Below, one piece after another: positions 8,554-17,215 of a DNA stretch of 46,391 bases. This DNA comes from CSBr16-58 sp051859825. GTDB taxonomy: Bacteria > Bacteroidota > Bacteroidia > Flavobacteriales > Schleiferiaceae. The DNA is taken from the NCBI GenBank assembly GCA_051859825.1, contig JBHYFA010000010.1, forward strand, positions 1-46,391, in the 5' to 3' direction. How positions within the stretch are numbered: the stretch's first letter is position 1; each line of letters starts with the position of its first letter. Below the pieces are notes generated by a model. That model made no database searches. It had not been told where the DNA came from and saw only the letters and a program-made list of their open reading frames with translations. The position numbers were made by a program, and so were the translations under genes.

Positions 8554-8835
8554 ATGGACGAATTAGAAAAACGTTTTTGGGAACACGTGGAGCTGGGTAA
8601 CAAACTCCCCACTCAAACGGCTGACAATATGCTTATTGCCTACAGCTTTTTCAAACAAGCTACGGAAGGTGATAATGTGCTCAGAAGACCTTTTGAGTCC
8701 TCGAACGTGATTCAAACGTTCAAATACGACGCGTGGAAACGACTTCAAGGAATGGATAAAAGCACCGCCATGAAGAGTTATATCACGCACATCCAAAAAC
8801 TTATCGAAATCAGCGAATCCGAAGGACGTCTATAA
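8554..8835 (+). CDS. Acyl-CoA-binding protein (ACBP)
   Basis: This 93-residue protein is the size of a free-standing ACBP. It has the core pattern YSFFKQATEGD, then an RPF segment, then FKYDAWKRLQGMDKSTAM, then a YITHIQKL helix. These carry the conserved Tyr, Lys and Trp residues that contact the acyl-CoA head group and thioester. ACBPs buffer long-chain acyl-CoA in the cytoplasm. They are typical of eukaryotes and scattered among bacteria, including Bacteroidota. The gene converges on cmk and the two coding ends overlap by 6 bp. Confidence 0.88.
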   Translation: MDELEKRFWEHVELGNKLPTQTADNMLIAYSFFKQATEGDNVLRRPFESSNVIQTFKYDAWKRLQGMDKSTAMKSYITHIQKLIEISESEGRL

Positions 8836-9531
8836 CCCGGCTCTTTCGCGCACCAGCTGCTCCGCCCATGCCAATTGCTCTTCCAGGCTAAGCTCCGAAT
8901 TATCGAGCAGAATCGCATCTTCTGCCTGCTTGAGTGGACTGTCGCTGCGACTTTCATCCAATCGGTCGCGGTGCAGTAAATTGGCTTTTACTTCCTCAAA
9001 ACTCGATGTATCACCCTTGGACTGCAATTCATCGTATCGCCGACGCGCACGAATATCGTCGGTGGCGGTTGTAAATATTTTCACCAGAGCATCGGGAAAA
9101 ACTACCGTACCTATATCTCGTCCGTCCATCACGATACCCCCCTTCTGCCCCATCATTTTTTGCTTGCGAACCAGAAAAGTGCGTACTTCTGAAATGGCGC
9201 TTATCTCGCTAACTTTAGCAGCCACCGCGGGCGTGCGAATTTCCGCTTCAACATTTTCCCCATTGAGCATGGTCTCCGATTTTCCCGTAGATGAATTAAA
9301 CGTGAAGGAAATTTCAATTTCAGACAAAGCATCCACCAATTCTTTTTTGGCAACCTTGCCATCAGCATCGATGAATTTATTGCGAATGGCAAAAAGGGTT
9401 ACGGCGCGGTACATGGCACCGGAATCAACGTAAATCAGCCCAAGATTGGCGGCTAAGCCTTTGGCAATGGTGGATTTCCCTGTACTGGAATAGCCGTCGA
9501 TGGCTACTACGAGTGGTTTGGTTTGAGTCAA
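8830..9531 (-). CDS. cmk: Cytidylate kinase
   Basis: The 233-residue protein has the P-loop GYSSTGKST starting at residue 13 and the family signatures YVDSGAMYRAVT and GIVMDGRDIGTVVFP. It phosphorylates CMP and dCMP with ATP. The only possible start that keeps the P-loop strand is TTG at 9531; the upstream in-frame stretch has no ATG or GTG before a stop codon. This TTG lies 2 nt after the porQ stop codon, so translation may be coupled. The porQ-cmk order is common in T9SS-bearing Bacteroidota. Confidence 0.96.
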   Translation of the reverse strand: MTQTKPLVVAIDGYSSTGKSTIAKGLAANLGLIYVDSGAMYRAVTLFAIRNKFIDADGKVAKKELVDALSEIEISFTFNSSTGKSETMLNGENVEAEIRTPAVAAKVSEISAISEVRTFLVRKQKMMGQKGGIVMDGRDIGTVVFPDALVKIFTTATDDIRARRRYDELQSKGDTSSFEEVKANLLHRDRLDESRSDSPLKQAEDAILLDNSELSLEEQLAWAEQLVRERAGL

Positions 9532-9533
9532 AA

Positions 9534-10559
9534 CTAATCTTTTTGATCGATGCGAAGGGTTAGACTAAAAAGGTTGGATGCCCCCGAAATGTGCATGATA
9601 TTTCGGGCGTAGTTAAACCGAACTTTCTTCACCGAAAAGCCCAGTCCAAAACTCAAGCCCGCCGAAGAACGGAAGGCCGCGGTGCGCATTTCGGCAGCAC
9701 GACGAATATCGTAGGCAGCCGCAAAATGAAATCCTTTGGAAGGCGAAAACTCCCCGCCAAAACTCAAATGCCGCGCCACCCGATTGAGTGTTGTGAGTTC
9801 TTCATCTATCATTTGTCCAGTGGATGGATCACGCACTGCATTTGCCGGATTAATAAATCCAATGTCGGGACGGTGAAGTTGATCTAAGGTAATAAACCAG
9901 CGAAGGGGTAAATTTTCAAAGCGATTGCTAATAGACATCGCCACGTCAAAAGGCAACTGTCCGCTTTCCCCGGTATAAGAATTCAATTCCGTTCCCAGGT
10001 TTCTCGCCAAAACGGTAATGTCCAAGCGCTTTTCGGGAATGGTGTACAATACAGCCAAATCAGTGGCAACGCCAAAGGAACTGTACATTTCGTAGGCAGA
10101 ATTGATGATAGCCATATTGGCTCCTACCCGCCAATTTTCACTTAACGAATAGGCATACCCCACTTGAAAAGCCATATCACTGGCGGTGAATGTTCCAGTG
10201 GGTTGCCCAATGGGATCATAACCCTCAAACTCCCCATAATGCGCCAAAAGAAATCCGAAACCAAAAGTCCCGTACTTCTCCGAGTGATGGGCGTAACGGG
10301 TAGAACCGAAGAAAATACCCGAAGGATGCGAAACGGCATTCATATTTAAATAGCCGTGCATATCCTCATTCAACAAGGTAGGATTATGCGCTGCAAATTC
10401 AATCCCCGCCTCCGAATGCGCGTAATTTTTTCCGCCTAATGCGGCAGCGCGAGCCTCAGGTGTAACCGTGAGAAAATTGTAAATCGACCTCCCTCCTACT
10501 TGCGCATGGCTGAGGGAAACAGTCGAAATAAAAAGCAGTAGAAATAAATGGTGCTTCAT
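9534..10559 (-). CDS. porQ: Type IX secretion system protein PorQ
   Basis: Starting at ATG 10559 (MKHHLF), the 341-residue protein has a clear signal peptide ending SHAQ, then VGGRSIYNFLTVTPEARAAALGG split over the typical PorQ/PorV-like N-terminal block, followed by a beta-rich outer-membrane barrel. In Porphyromonas, PorQ anchors the shuttle component PorZ at the outer membrane after cargo export by the type IX system. An in-frame ATG at 10652 would add 31 non-signal residues and reach into the M1 peptidase gene, so it is rejected. The presence of this gene implies a T9SS, which fits the CotH cargo gene at 35.9 kb. Confidence 0.93.
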   Translation of the reverse strand: MKHHLFLLLFISTVSLSHAQVGGRSIYNFLTVTPEARAAALGGKNYAHSEAGIEFAAHNPTLLNEDMHGYLNMNAVSHPSGIFFGSTRYAHHSEKYGTFGFGFLLAHYGEFEGYDPIGQPTGTFTASDMAFQVGYAYSLSENWRVGANMAIINSAYEMYSSFGVATDLAVLYTIPEKRLDITVLARNLGTELNSYTGESGQLPFDVAMSISNRFENLPLRWFITLDQLHRPDIGFINPANAVRDPSTGQMIDEELTTLNRVARHLSFGGEFSPSKGFHFAAAYDIRRAAEMRTAAFRSSAGLSFGLGFSVKKVRFNYARNIMHISGASNLFSLTLRIDQKD

Positions 10560-10620
10560 AGTTACAAAGAAACGTACCACAGTGAAACGGACAAGACTAT
10601 TTTTTGTTGTTTGTCGAGAA

Positions 10621-12489
10621 TTATTCTTCACCACAATTTCCCAAAAGTTCATCCATGGTTTGGCGACTCACAAAATGATAATTCGGACGAGCTTTTCGGT
10701 AAATGTTACAAGCAACCGCCAATTGATTGGTTTCCTTCAACGCACGATAGGTTGGAGTTAAAAACTTCCTTCTTCCCACGCGCACCAAGAAATCTTCCAT
10801 TGCCGGATAAGCAGCCTTGTACTTTGCCGGAACCACTAGCTGCCACCACGCGGCGAGAATCTCACTGTTTTTGGAAGCCGTAAGGGCAAAACACGAATCG
10901 AGCATGGCAAGCATTTCTTCATTTACCTGATCGCCTAAAACTTGAAGTTCGCGCAAACTCACCAGGAAGTACACCCATTCGTGGGTAGTCCAATTTTCGG
11001 TATTGTCTGGACAACGACCTTCGGAAAATACTTCGTGTTTGATGGAAGTCATTACCTTTTGAAAACGCTCGGATACCACGTAAGGACAATTTTCTGGCAA
11101 GCCAATTTCGTACACCCACTGATCTACGCCTATTTCGTCCCATTGCTCATTGCTCAGCAGATTTTCGCGTAAATAATCCAAAAACTTTTCGGTGGTCATC
11201 ACCCCGAAGCGGTGCGCTTGGAAGTAGGTGAGCAAAAATGCATCGAAAGCCTCGCGACCCACAGTTTCCTCAATCAATCGCAAGAAGAAATAGCCTTTGT
11301 CGTAAGCGATCCTACTCACCCCATCATCGGGATTGCGACCAGCGAGATCGAGCTTGAGGCGGGTATCGTTCGGACGGGTTTTCAAGAAATCCTCCACCTC
11401 TTCTTTCACATCCACGTACGAAAGACGGGCGAGCATTTCACTGTAATCACGACCGTAAACCGCCTCCATAATACGATGCTCGAAATACACCGTGAAGCCT
11501 TCATTTATCCAGAAGTCATTCCAAGTGGCATTGGTAACCAAATTGCCCGACCAAGAGTGCGCCAATTCGTGGGCAATGAGGGCGGTAAGCGAGCGATCAC
11601 CCGTGATGATGGTGGGCGTGGCAAAAGTCAGGCGCGGATTTTCCATTCCTCCAAAGGGAAAACTGGCGGGAAGTACCAAAATATCGTAGCGCTCCCATTC
11701 GTAGGGTCCGTAGAGATTCTCGGCGGCGGCAATCATCTCTTCCACTTCGGAAAATTCAAAAGCAGCGGCATCGAGCATATCGCTTTCGGCATACACGCCC
11801 GAACGCTCACCCAACTCCTTAAAATACACGTCGCCAATAGCCAAAGCCATCAAGTAAGAAGGAATGCGCTGCTTCATTTCGAATTGGTAAATGCCGTTTT
11901 CACTCCGCTCTTGGGGATTCTCGGCACTCATCAACGCCATCAAGTGCTTGGGTACATTGACCACGGCATCGTAGGTGAAGCGCCAACCGGGACTATCCGG
12001 ACAAGGGATCCATGTACGCGCGAGAATGGCCTGCGACTGGGTAAACATAAAAGGAGCGCGACCCTCAGGTGTTAACCACTGAATGGCCTCGGCTCCGGGA
12101 GAGGTGGCATACTTTATACTCACCCTTTGTACATTTTCAATTCCCGCAATCCACAAAGCGCTACCCAAAACCGAATCCTCCTCGGCAAAACCAAAATTCA
12201 AAGAAGACGCATTTTCATTGAGAACTTCACTTACTTGCAAACCACGGGTGTCGAGCCAAAGGGTATCTGCACCATTGGATTCCACCGTCCAAGTGGCTAT
12301 ACCTCTAAGGATTTGTTGGTCAAAATCTGCGGTAAGCATCAAGGAAAGATGCGTAACTCGGGCATCGGATTTTTGGTAATAGCTATGGATATCCATAGGC
12401 AATTCTGATTTCGTAGTTGTTGATTCTCTTTCACTTTCGCAGCCGGAAAACAGTGCAGAGGCTATGATTAGGGTAAATATTCGACGCAT
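10621..12489 (-). CDS. M1 family aminopeptidase lipoprotein (LTA4-hydrolase type)
   Basis: The 622-residue protein has a lipobox ending at Cys17 (LFSGC), the exopeptidase motif GGMEN (280-284), and a complete zinc site HELAH-x18-E (His307, Glu308, His311, Glu330) in the HELAHSWSGNLV context typical of the leukotriene A4 hydrolase/aminopeptidase B branch. A C-terminal helical domain follows. It should remove N-terminal amino acids from peptides on the outside of the inner membrane or at the outer membrane. A -7-like box lies at 12504-12511. It is divergent from the gene at 12545. Confidence 0.94.
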   Translation of the reverse strand: MRRIFTLIIASALFSGCESERESTTTKSELPMDIHSYYQKSDARVTHLSLMLTADFDQQILRGIATWTVESNGADTLWLDTRGLQVSEVLNENASSLNFGFAEEDSVLGSALWIAGIENVQRVSIKYATSPGAEAIQWLTPEGRAPFMFTQSQAILARTWIPCPDSPGWRFTYDAVVNVPKHLMALMSAENPQERSENGIYQFEMKQRIPSYLMALAIGDVYFKELGERSGVYAESDMLDAAAFEFSEVEEMIAAAENLYGPYEWERYDILVLPASFPFGGMENPRLTFATPTIITGDRSLTALIAHELAHSWSGNLVTNATWNDFWINEGFTVYFEHRIMEAVYGRDYSEMLARLSYVDVKEEVEDFLKTRPNDTRLKLDLAGRNPDDGVSRIAYDKGYFFLRLIEETVGREAFDAFLLTYFQAHRFGVMTTEKFLDYLRENLLSNEQWDEIGVDQWVYEIGLPENCPYVVSERFQKVMTSIKHEVFSEGRCPDNTENWTTHEWVYFLVSLRELQVLGDQVNEEMLAMLDSCFALTASKNSEILAAWWQLVVPAKYKAAYPAMEDFLVRVGRRKFLTPTYRALKETNQLAVACNIYRKARPNYHFVSRQTMDELLGNCGEE

Positions 12490-12503
12490 GAAATTTTTGT
12501 TTG

Positions 12504-12532
12504 CGAAGATAAGGGCACAAAGCCTACCTTCG
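12504..12532. promoter_or_regulatory. Divergent -7-like boxes between the M1 peptidase gene and the 12545 gene
   Basis: The minus strand has TATCTTCG (12504-12511), 15 bp before the M1 ATG. The plus strand has TACCTTCG (12525-12532), 13 bp before the ATG at 12545. Both match TAnnTTTG except for C in place of the last T, the same variant seen at 24923-24930. Confidence 0.4.
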
Positions 12533-12544
12533 CAAAAAAGCTCG

Positions 12545-13309
12545 ATGCGACTTTTATACTTGAGTATTTTAATTGGCCTATCGGTTGCGCTTCACGGCCA
12601 AGAGCCTACGAGGGTGCAGGCTTCCCATATCAGTATTTCCTTTGGCGGTGGTTATCAGAGTGCTTTGGATCATTTCCAATCACCGCTGCACTACCGCGGC
12701 TGGGGAGGCGGACTCGGATTGGGTTTTATGCGACACGGAAACAAGTGGATTTTTGAAAATGAGGTTTTTGCTTTTGGCCACGCTTTATCGCCCAATATTG
12801 CCCATAATCCGCTAAACGCCAGCAAGACTTCCTTGGAAGCTGATATGCAAAACATGCTTTTGCGCGAGATGAAAGCCCAAGGCAAATGGCGTTATTTTGT
12901 GGGTGTCAGCACGCCGGTGTTTGTTCAATACCGCACACATTCGGGGCACAGCAACAGCAGTGAAACCTGGAATGCCTACGCCCTGATTGGTCCGGCTGGC
13001 GGCTTGATGTACCATTTCAAACTATTTCGCAAAGCCTGGATTGTGGAAAACTACACCTCCCTTCCGGTATGGGGCTACGGCAGTAAACCCTCATTTACCC
13101 GCAATTTCAATCGCTTTTGGGAAAATGCTTCCCCTCGACATTGGGGAAATGCCTTTCAATTGCAAAATAATCTCCGCCTCAGGATGCTGATGCTGCAAGG
13201 GAATCAGATTGGCTTGCAGTACCGCTGGGCGTTTTACCATGATTCGGTGGACAACCTCGCGCAACTGGCCGGCCACCGATTGCAGTTTTACCTCCTATTC
13301 AAATTGTAA
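12545..13309 (+). CDS. Secreted protein of unknown function, probably outer-membrane barrel
   Basis: Starting at ATG 12545, this 254-residue protein has a signal peptide ending ALHGQ. The mature part has a glycine- and aromatic-rich pattern with alternating hydrophobic residues (ISISFGGGY, LGLGFMRHG, QIGLQYRWAFYH) and ends LQFYLLFKL, which is typical of small outer-membrane beta-barrels. I do not recognise the family. An in-frame ATG at 12464 would place 27 charged residues before the signal peptide and run into the divergent gene, so it is rejected. The S41 protease gene begins 3 nt downstream, suggesting co-expression. Confidence 0.75.
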   Translation: MRLLYLSILIGLSVALHGQEPTRVQASHISISFGGGYQSALDHFQSPLHYRGWGGGLGLGFMRHGNKWIFENEVFAFGHALSPNIAHNPLNASKTSLEADMQNMLLREMKAQGKWRYFVGVSTPVFVQYRTHSGHSNSSETWNAYALIGPAGGLMYHFKLFRKAWIVENYTSLPVWGYGSKPSFTRNFNRFWENASPRHWGNAFQLQNNLRLRMLMLQGNQIGLQYRWAFYHDSVDNLAQLAGHRLQFYLLFKL

Positions 13310-13312
13310 GTC

Positions 13313-14311
13313 ATGCGCAGAATATTTCTCTACCTTCCGCTGATTATTGGACTATTTGCTTGCGAGCGCATGCTGATGGAATCGCAGCCCGCAGCCGATC
13401 CGGAGGATGTGTTTCTTTCTATGTGGACAACCTTGGATGAGAAGTACAGTTTTTTCGAGGAAAAAAACATCAACTGGGACATCGTAAAAGACACCGTGAT
13501 TGCCAAGATTCATCCCGAAATGAGCAATCTTGCCCTTTTTGATTTGTTGGCAGAAACCCTTTATATCTTGAGAGACGGGCACACCAATTTGCGTTCGGAG
13601 TTTGACTTAAGTCGAAACTGGCGTTGGTTTCTCGACCACCCCGATAATTTTTCCGCTGATTTGGTAGCGCGTAATTATTTAGGTGAAAATGCGCGCATCA
13701 GTGGTTCATTGCGCCATCAAGTAATTGATTCCGTGCTGTACATTCAATGTTTGAGTTTTGGAGCTTCCTTTTCGGGAAACAATTTTCAGAGTGTATTAAA
13801 TCGGGCGGATAGTTGCAAAGGCGTCATCATCGACGTGCGCCACAACGGAGGAGGTTTTCTATCCTTAGCTCGCTTTCTAGCATCGGGATTTATTCGCGAG
13901 GAGCAAGACGTTTATTCGGTGCAAGAACGCATGAGTTCCGCCCGCAACGACTTCAGTCCGGCACAAGTATTCCGCTTAGCCCCCCACCCCAATGCGTACA
14001 AAAAAGGGCCGGTAATCGTGCTTACTAATCGTCGCAGTTACAGTGCTTCCACCTATTTCGCCGCCATGATGAAGTACAACAGTCATGTCACAATAATGGG
14101 CGACACCACGGGCGGAGGCGGAGGAACCCCCATCGACGCCGAGCTTCCCAATGGCTGGCAGTACCGTTTCAGCGCCACACGCGCCTTCGACCGCATGGGA
14201 CTCTCCCTCGAGCCCGGCGTAGCACCCGATGTTGTGGTGAGCACCACCCAAGTCAGCGAAGCCATGGGCATTGATGATATTATTGAGGCGGCGTTGGAGA
14301 GGTTACGATAG
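13313..14311 (+). CDS. S41 family peptidase lipoprotein
   Basis: The 332-residue protein has a lipobox ending at Cys17 (LFAC), an N-terminal helical part with LRDGHTNL (about 87-94), and an S41 catalytic core with VIIDVRHNGGG (about 171-181). SYSAS places the probable nucleophile at Ser244, and GDTTGGGGG follows. No PDZ domain is apparent, as in the tricorn/photosystem II CtpA-like short forms. It should act in the periplasm or at the surface as a serine protease. It forms a two-gene unit with the preceding barrel-like protein. Confidence 0.88.
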   Translation: MRRIFLYLPLIIGLFACERMLMESQPAADPEDVFLSMWTTLDEKYSFFEEKNINWDIVKDTVIAKIHPEMSNLALFDLLAETLYILRDGHTNLRSEFDLSRNWRWFLDHPDNFSADLVARNYLGENARISGSLRHQVIDSVLYIQCLSFGASFSGNNFQSVLNRADSCKGVIIDVRHNGGGFLSLARFLASGFIREEQDVYSVQERMSSARNDFSPAQVFRLAPHPNAYKKGPVIVLTNRRSYSASTYFAAMMKYNSHVTIMGDTTGGGGGTPIDAELPNGWQYRFSATRAFDRMGLSLEPGVAPDVVVSTTQVSEAMGIDDIIEAALERLR

Positions 14312-14369
14312 ATTGCGTTAATGGGTGCACAATAATGGTTACCGGTGCGGAGATTGGTGGTGATATTAT

Positions 14370-14421
14370 TGGATAATACGCGTTCGGATAATCACAACCA
14401 ACCCCGTAGGGGTGTGGATAA
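14370..14421. repeat. Palindrome ACCCCGTAGGGGT with flanking GGATAAT repeats
   Basis: ACCCCGTAGGGGT (14401-14413) is a near-perfect palindrome. GGATAAT occurs three times around it (near 14371, 14386 and 14415). It lies between the convergent S41 and DUF4197 genes. No T-run follows on either strand, so it is not a classical terminator. Confidence 0.45.
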
Positions 14422-15144
14422 TTATTCCCCCGCTAGCTGTGAGTCGCGAAAAGCAAATACTTTTCGCATTTCTTCCGTGGATCGCAATCTTGGATTTTGT
14501 CTGATTTTAGCTTCTTCAGAGGCTAGACTAGTGAATAAGGCTCCCATAGCTAGCTCGCTTACGTATTCTTGTAAGTCAGGATTTACGGGTTGCACAAATG
14601 GAAGACCGTTATACGTATCCGCGAGGGGATTCCATAAGGCTGTGAGTTCTACTTTTTGTAATGCGTCTTGCAGAATGGGAGCAAAAGCAGATTTAAGTGC
14701 GGTTGAAGTTGTACGCTGTAAAAATTGCGTTGCGGCATCATCAGGACCGAGTAGTACTTCGCGCACATCGGAAAAAGACATATTGCGGATGGCATTAGAA
14801 AAAATTGGCGTGGCTTCTTTTACTGCCAACTCTGCACCTTGATTCATGGTCTCCACAAAGCGATCTACCGAAGCTCCTAATCCCGCAGCACGAAGCGCAC
14901 TTTCCATTCTGGCCGCGTCTTGAGGCCAAGGAATTCTGAATAAACTTTTGGAAAAACCTCCCGAAGCAGAAAGTGTTTGCACAGCCTGGGCAATACCCAC
15001 ATCAAGCGATTGCTTCATGGCAAAGCCCATTTCAGCTTCGGTAGGAATTAAACTTTGTGCTGGTGTGTGGTGCAAAACCTCCTGGAGAATATCACATCCT
15101 GTGAAAAAAAATACCGTGAATACGACTAAGATATACTTACGCAT
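14422..15144 (-). CDS. DUF4197 domain lipoprotein
   Basis: The 240-residue protein has a lipobox ending at Cys17 (FFTGC). The rest matches the DUF4197 pattern: a helix with MKQSLDVGIAQAVQTLSASGGF, then RIPWPQDAARMESALRAAGLG, then VETMNQGAELAVKEATPIFSNAI, then the AATQFLQRTT and FAPILQDAL helices (each listed as a short block). The family is widespread in Gram-negative bacteria, periplasmic or envelope-associated, and its function is unknown. A full -7 box lies at 15173-15180, and the gene appears monocistronic. Confidence 0.9.
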   Translation of the reverse strand: MRKYILVVFTVFFFTGCDILQEVLHHTPAQSLIPTEAEMGFAMKQSLDVGIAQAVQTLSASGGFSKSLFRIPWPQDAARMESALRAAGLGASVDRFVETMNQGAELAVKEATPIFSNAIRNMSFSDVREVLLGPDDAATQFLQRTTSTALKSAFAPILQDALQKVELTALWNPLADTYNGLPFVQPVNPDLQEYVSELAMGALFTSLASEEAKIRQNPRLRSTEEMRKVFAFRDSQLAGE

Positions 15145-15172
15145 GATAAAAAAATTTGTTCGATATCTTGGG

Positions 15173-15180
15173 CAAAATTA
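15173..15180 (-). promoter_or_regulatory. -7 box for the DUF4197 gene
   Basis: The minus strand reads TAATTTTG, a full TAnnTTTG match, 28 bp before the ATG at 15144. Confidence 0.55.
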
Positions 15181-15244
15181 GACCACAAGAAGGTAAGATA
15201 GCTTGATGTAAAAAACATTTGATAGAGGAATGAAATACCAATAA

Positions 15245-15285
15245 ATGAGCATAACGAAGCAATCGGGCTTTATAGCCAGCCACTA
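15245..15285 (-). repeat. 41-bp dispersed repeat, copy 1 (overlaps ansA stop)
   Basis: Read on the minus strand this 41-bp segment starts with TAGTGGCTG, whose TAG is the ansA stop codon, and ends with CGTTATGCTCAT. It matches the segment 20823-20863 at 34 of 41 positions. The start resembles the terminal repeats of IS1182-family elements as I remember them; no transposase is present. Confidence 0.6.
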
Positions 15286-16323
15286 TTTAGTAAGTTCCCC
15301 ACTAATTGGCGTCTCCATCCAATGCCTAAAAGCCCCCATCTCCGGATGTCCCAGCACATACATCATCTTTGTAATAGCCGCTTCACGCGTGAGATCTTTT
15401 CCGCTAATCACCCCCATTTCTTGCAGCCATCTTCCTGCTTCATACAAATCTTGTCGCACTCTACCTGAATAGCATTGACTGATGTTCACAACGGGCTTAT
15501 CATTTTCAATAAGAACCTTAATGGCTTCTTCCAAATCAGGATCGCGCGGTGCATTTCCAGTGCCGTAAGAAACCAACAACAAGCCTTCCACTCCCCCATT
15601 TTCTACCAAATTCCTCAGTATGCGATGGGCTTGACCGGGAAACATTGTGTAAGCAATAATATCGGGTATCAGATTGGTGTTGATGCTGGTCAATTGATTC
15701 TCGGCAATCTCATTGGGTAGATTCAGCATCCTATCGTAATGAAAATGAACGTCCACACCAATTTCGGCTAAGGGAGGATAATTGGGCGAGATATAGGCAT
15801 TAAACTGCTCTGAAGAATGTTTGAGCACACGGTTTCCGCGAAAGAGATTAAACTCAAAATACACGCAAACTTCCTTAACAATAGGCTCCCCATTGGGGTA
15901 TCGTCCGGCGGCAATTTCAATGCTGGTGATGATATTCTCACGGGCATCGCTGCGCAAAATACCAATGGGTAACTGAGCCCCGGTGAGAATAACTGGTTTA
16001 TTCAAACCCCGAAGAATATAACTCAAGGCTGAAGCCGTGTACGCCATTGTATCCGTACCATGAAGGATTACAAAGCCGTCAAAATCATTGCGCTTATCTA
16101 TCAGAATATTTGCTAACATAATCCAATGTGAAGGACCAATATTCACTGAATCTACCGGATCAGGAAAACTCGTGGTTTCTATCTCAACATCCAATAGCCT
16201 GATGTCGGGAATCTGCTTCAACAAAGCATCAAAATTAAAAGCTTTAAGTGCTTGATTTTGTGCATCTCGAACCATACCAATGGTTCCCCCGGTGTAAATA
16301 ATGAGTATTTTTGCCTTAGACAT
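15283..16323 (-). CDS. ansA: Type I (cytoplasmic) L-asparaginase
   Basis: Starting at ATG 16323 (MSKAKILIIYTGGTIGM), the protein has 346 residues. The first catalytic Thr is Thr14 in TGGTIG, and the second motif HGTDTM (88-93) supplies Thr90 and Asp91. There is no signal peptide, so it is the cytoplasmic AnsA type, hydrolysing asparagine to aspartate and ammonia. The start overlaps the end of the upstream TatD gene by 8 bp, so the two are co-transcribed. An ATG at 16344 would add seven residues and is less like the family. The C-terminus (GELTK) looks complete. Confidence 0.94.
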   Translation of the reverse strand: MSKAKILIIYTGGTIGMVRDAQNQALKAFNFDALLKQIPDIRLLDVEIETTSFPDPVDSVNIGPSHWIMLANILIDKRNDFDGFVILHGTDTMAYTASALSYILRGLNKPVILTGAQLPIGILRSDARENIITSIEIAAGRYPNGEPIVKEVCVYFEFNLFRGNRVLKHSSEQFNAYISPNYPPLAEIGVDVHFHYDRMLNLPNEIAENQLTSINTNLIPDIIAYTMFPGQAHRILRNLVENGGVEGLLLVSYGTGNAPRDPDLEEAIKVLIENDKPVVNISQCYSGRVRQDLYEAGRWLQEMGVISGKDLTREAAITKMMYVLGHPEMGAFRHWMETPISGELTK

Positions 16324-17092
16324 ACTGAAAAATGGTTTGAGCATTACGGGTAGAGATACGGGCTACTTCTTCTAGGGAGACATTCCAAGCATGAGCCAAA
16401 ACCTTAGCAATATGCGGAATGTACGCGGGTTCATTTCTCTTCCCTCGAAAAGGAACAGGACTCAAATAAGGAGCATCGGTTTCCAAAACAATCTTTGCAC
16501 GATCAAAATCTGCGACAATCTCTTTTAAGCCTGCATTTTTATACGTAAGTACTCCTCCTAAACCGAGATAATAACCGCGAGATTGCAGCCATTCCGCTTG
16601 TTTGGCATTTCCTGTAAAACAATGAAAAACAGCTTTCAATCCGGTGTCATCATAGTCTTTCACAATTTCAAAAGTTTCATCAAAAGCATTGCGAATATGA
16701 ACCACAATAGGCAGATTTAGCTCCAAAGCCCAGGATATTTGTCTGCGAAAAGCTTCCTCTTGAATCCCCTTGGTTGAAGCATCCCAGTATAAATCCATAC
16801 CAATTTCCCCCACTGCAATTATCCGGTATTTTTCGTTGAGCAACACCTTTTTGATAGCCGAAAGCTGATCTTCAAAGTCCTCCTTCACCGAACATGGATG
16901 AAGTCCCATCATAGGGAAACAATGTTCCGGATACTTATCAACCAAGGCCAAAAGCGACTCAATAGTTTGAATATCAACGTTTGGCAAACAAAGACGGTTT
17001 ACCCCTTGATCAATAGCTCGTTGAACAACAGTTGAACGATCTTCATCAAATTCCTCGAGATAAATATGGGTGTGTGTGTCGATCCAATTCAT
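16316..17092 (-). CDS. TatD family metal-dependent hydrolase
   Basis: Starting at ATG 17092 (MNWIDTHTHIY), the 258-residue protein has the metal-binding D-x-H-x-H motif at residues 5-9, the GEIGMDLYW block, a VVHIRNA strand and the C-terminal LETDAPYL signature. These define the TatD DNase/YcfH family, which has 3'-5' exonuclease activity in characterised members. The ATG at 17122 is rejected because a -7 box (17097-17104) sits inside that extension. The first gene of a two-gene unit with ansA. Confidence 0.94.
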   Translation of the reverse strand: MNWIDTHTHIYLEEFDEDRSTVVQRAIDQGVNRLCLPNVDIQTIESLLALVDKYPEHCFPMMGLHPCSVKEDFEDQLSAIKKVLLNEKYRIIAVGEIGMDLYWDASTKGIQEEAFRRQISWALELNLPIVVHIRNAFDETFEIVKDYDDTGLKAVFHCFTGNAKQAEWLQSRGYYLGLGGVLTYKNAGLKEIVADFDRAKIVLETDAPYLSPVPFRGKRNEPAYIPHIAKVLAHAWNVSLEEVARISTRNAQTIFQYV

Positions 17093-17096
17093 CGGG

Positions 17097-17104
17097 CAAA
17101 AGTA
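17097..17104 (-). promoter_or_regulatory. -7 box for the TatD-ansA unit
   Basis: The minus strand reads TACTTTTG, a full TAnnTTTG match. With initiation about 7 nt downstream, the transcript would be almost leaderless at ATG 17092. A -33 box TATG lies 19 bp upstream (3 of 4 match). Confidence 0.55.
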
Positions 17105-17215
17105 GGGTAAAGTTTTGGGCAATCATAGAGGCTATTGTTCACCTAGACTTAATCTGTGGAGTATTGCCGAAAATAAAGTCAAACAGTACTTTAGCCGTTT
17201 GATTTACTAAGATAC

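Noticed and set aside
8930..9433. Plus-strand open frame of 167 codons
   Set aside because: It is antisense to cmk and has a serine/arginine-rich composition typical of a shadow frame.
11212..12075. Long plus-strand open frame of 287 codons
   Set aside because: It lies fully antisense to the M1 aminopeptidase, whose zinc site and GGMEN motif are intact; the plus-strand translation has no recognisable domain or signal.
14401..14413. ACCCCGTAGGGGT considered as a terminator
   Set aside because: The stem is short and neither strand has a T-run after it.
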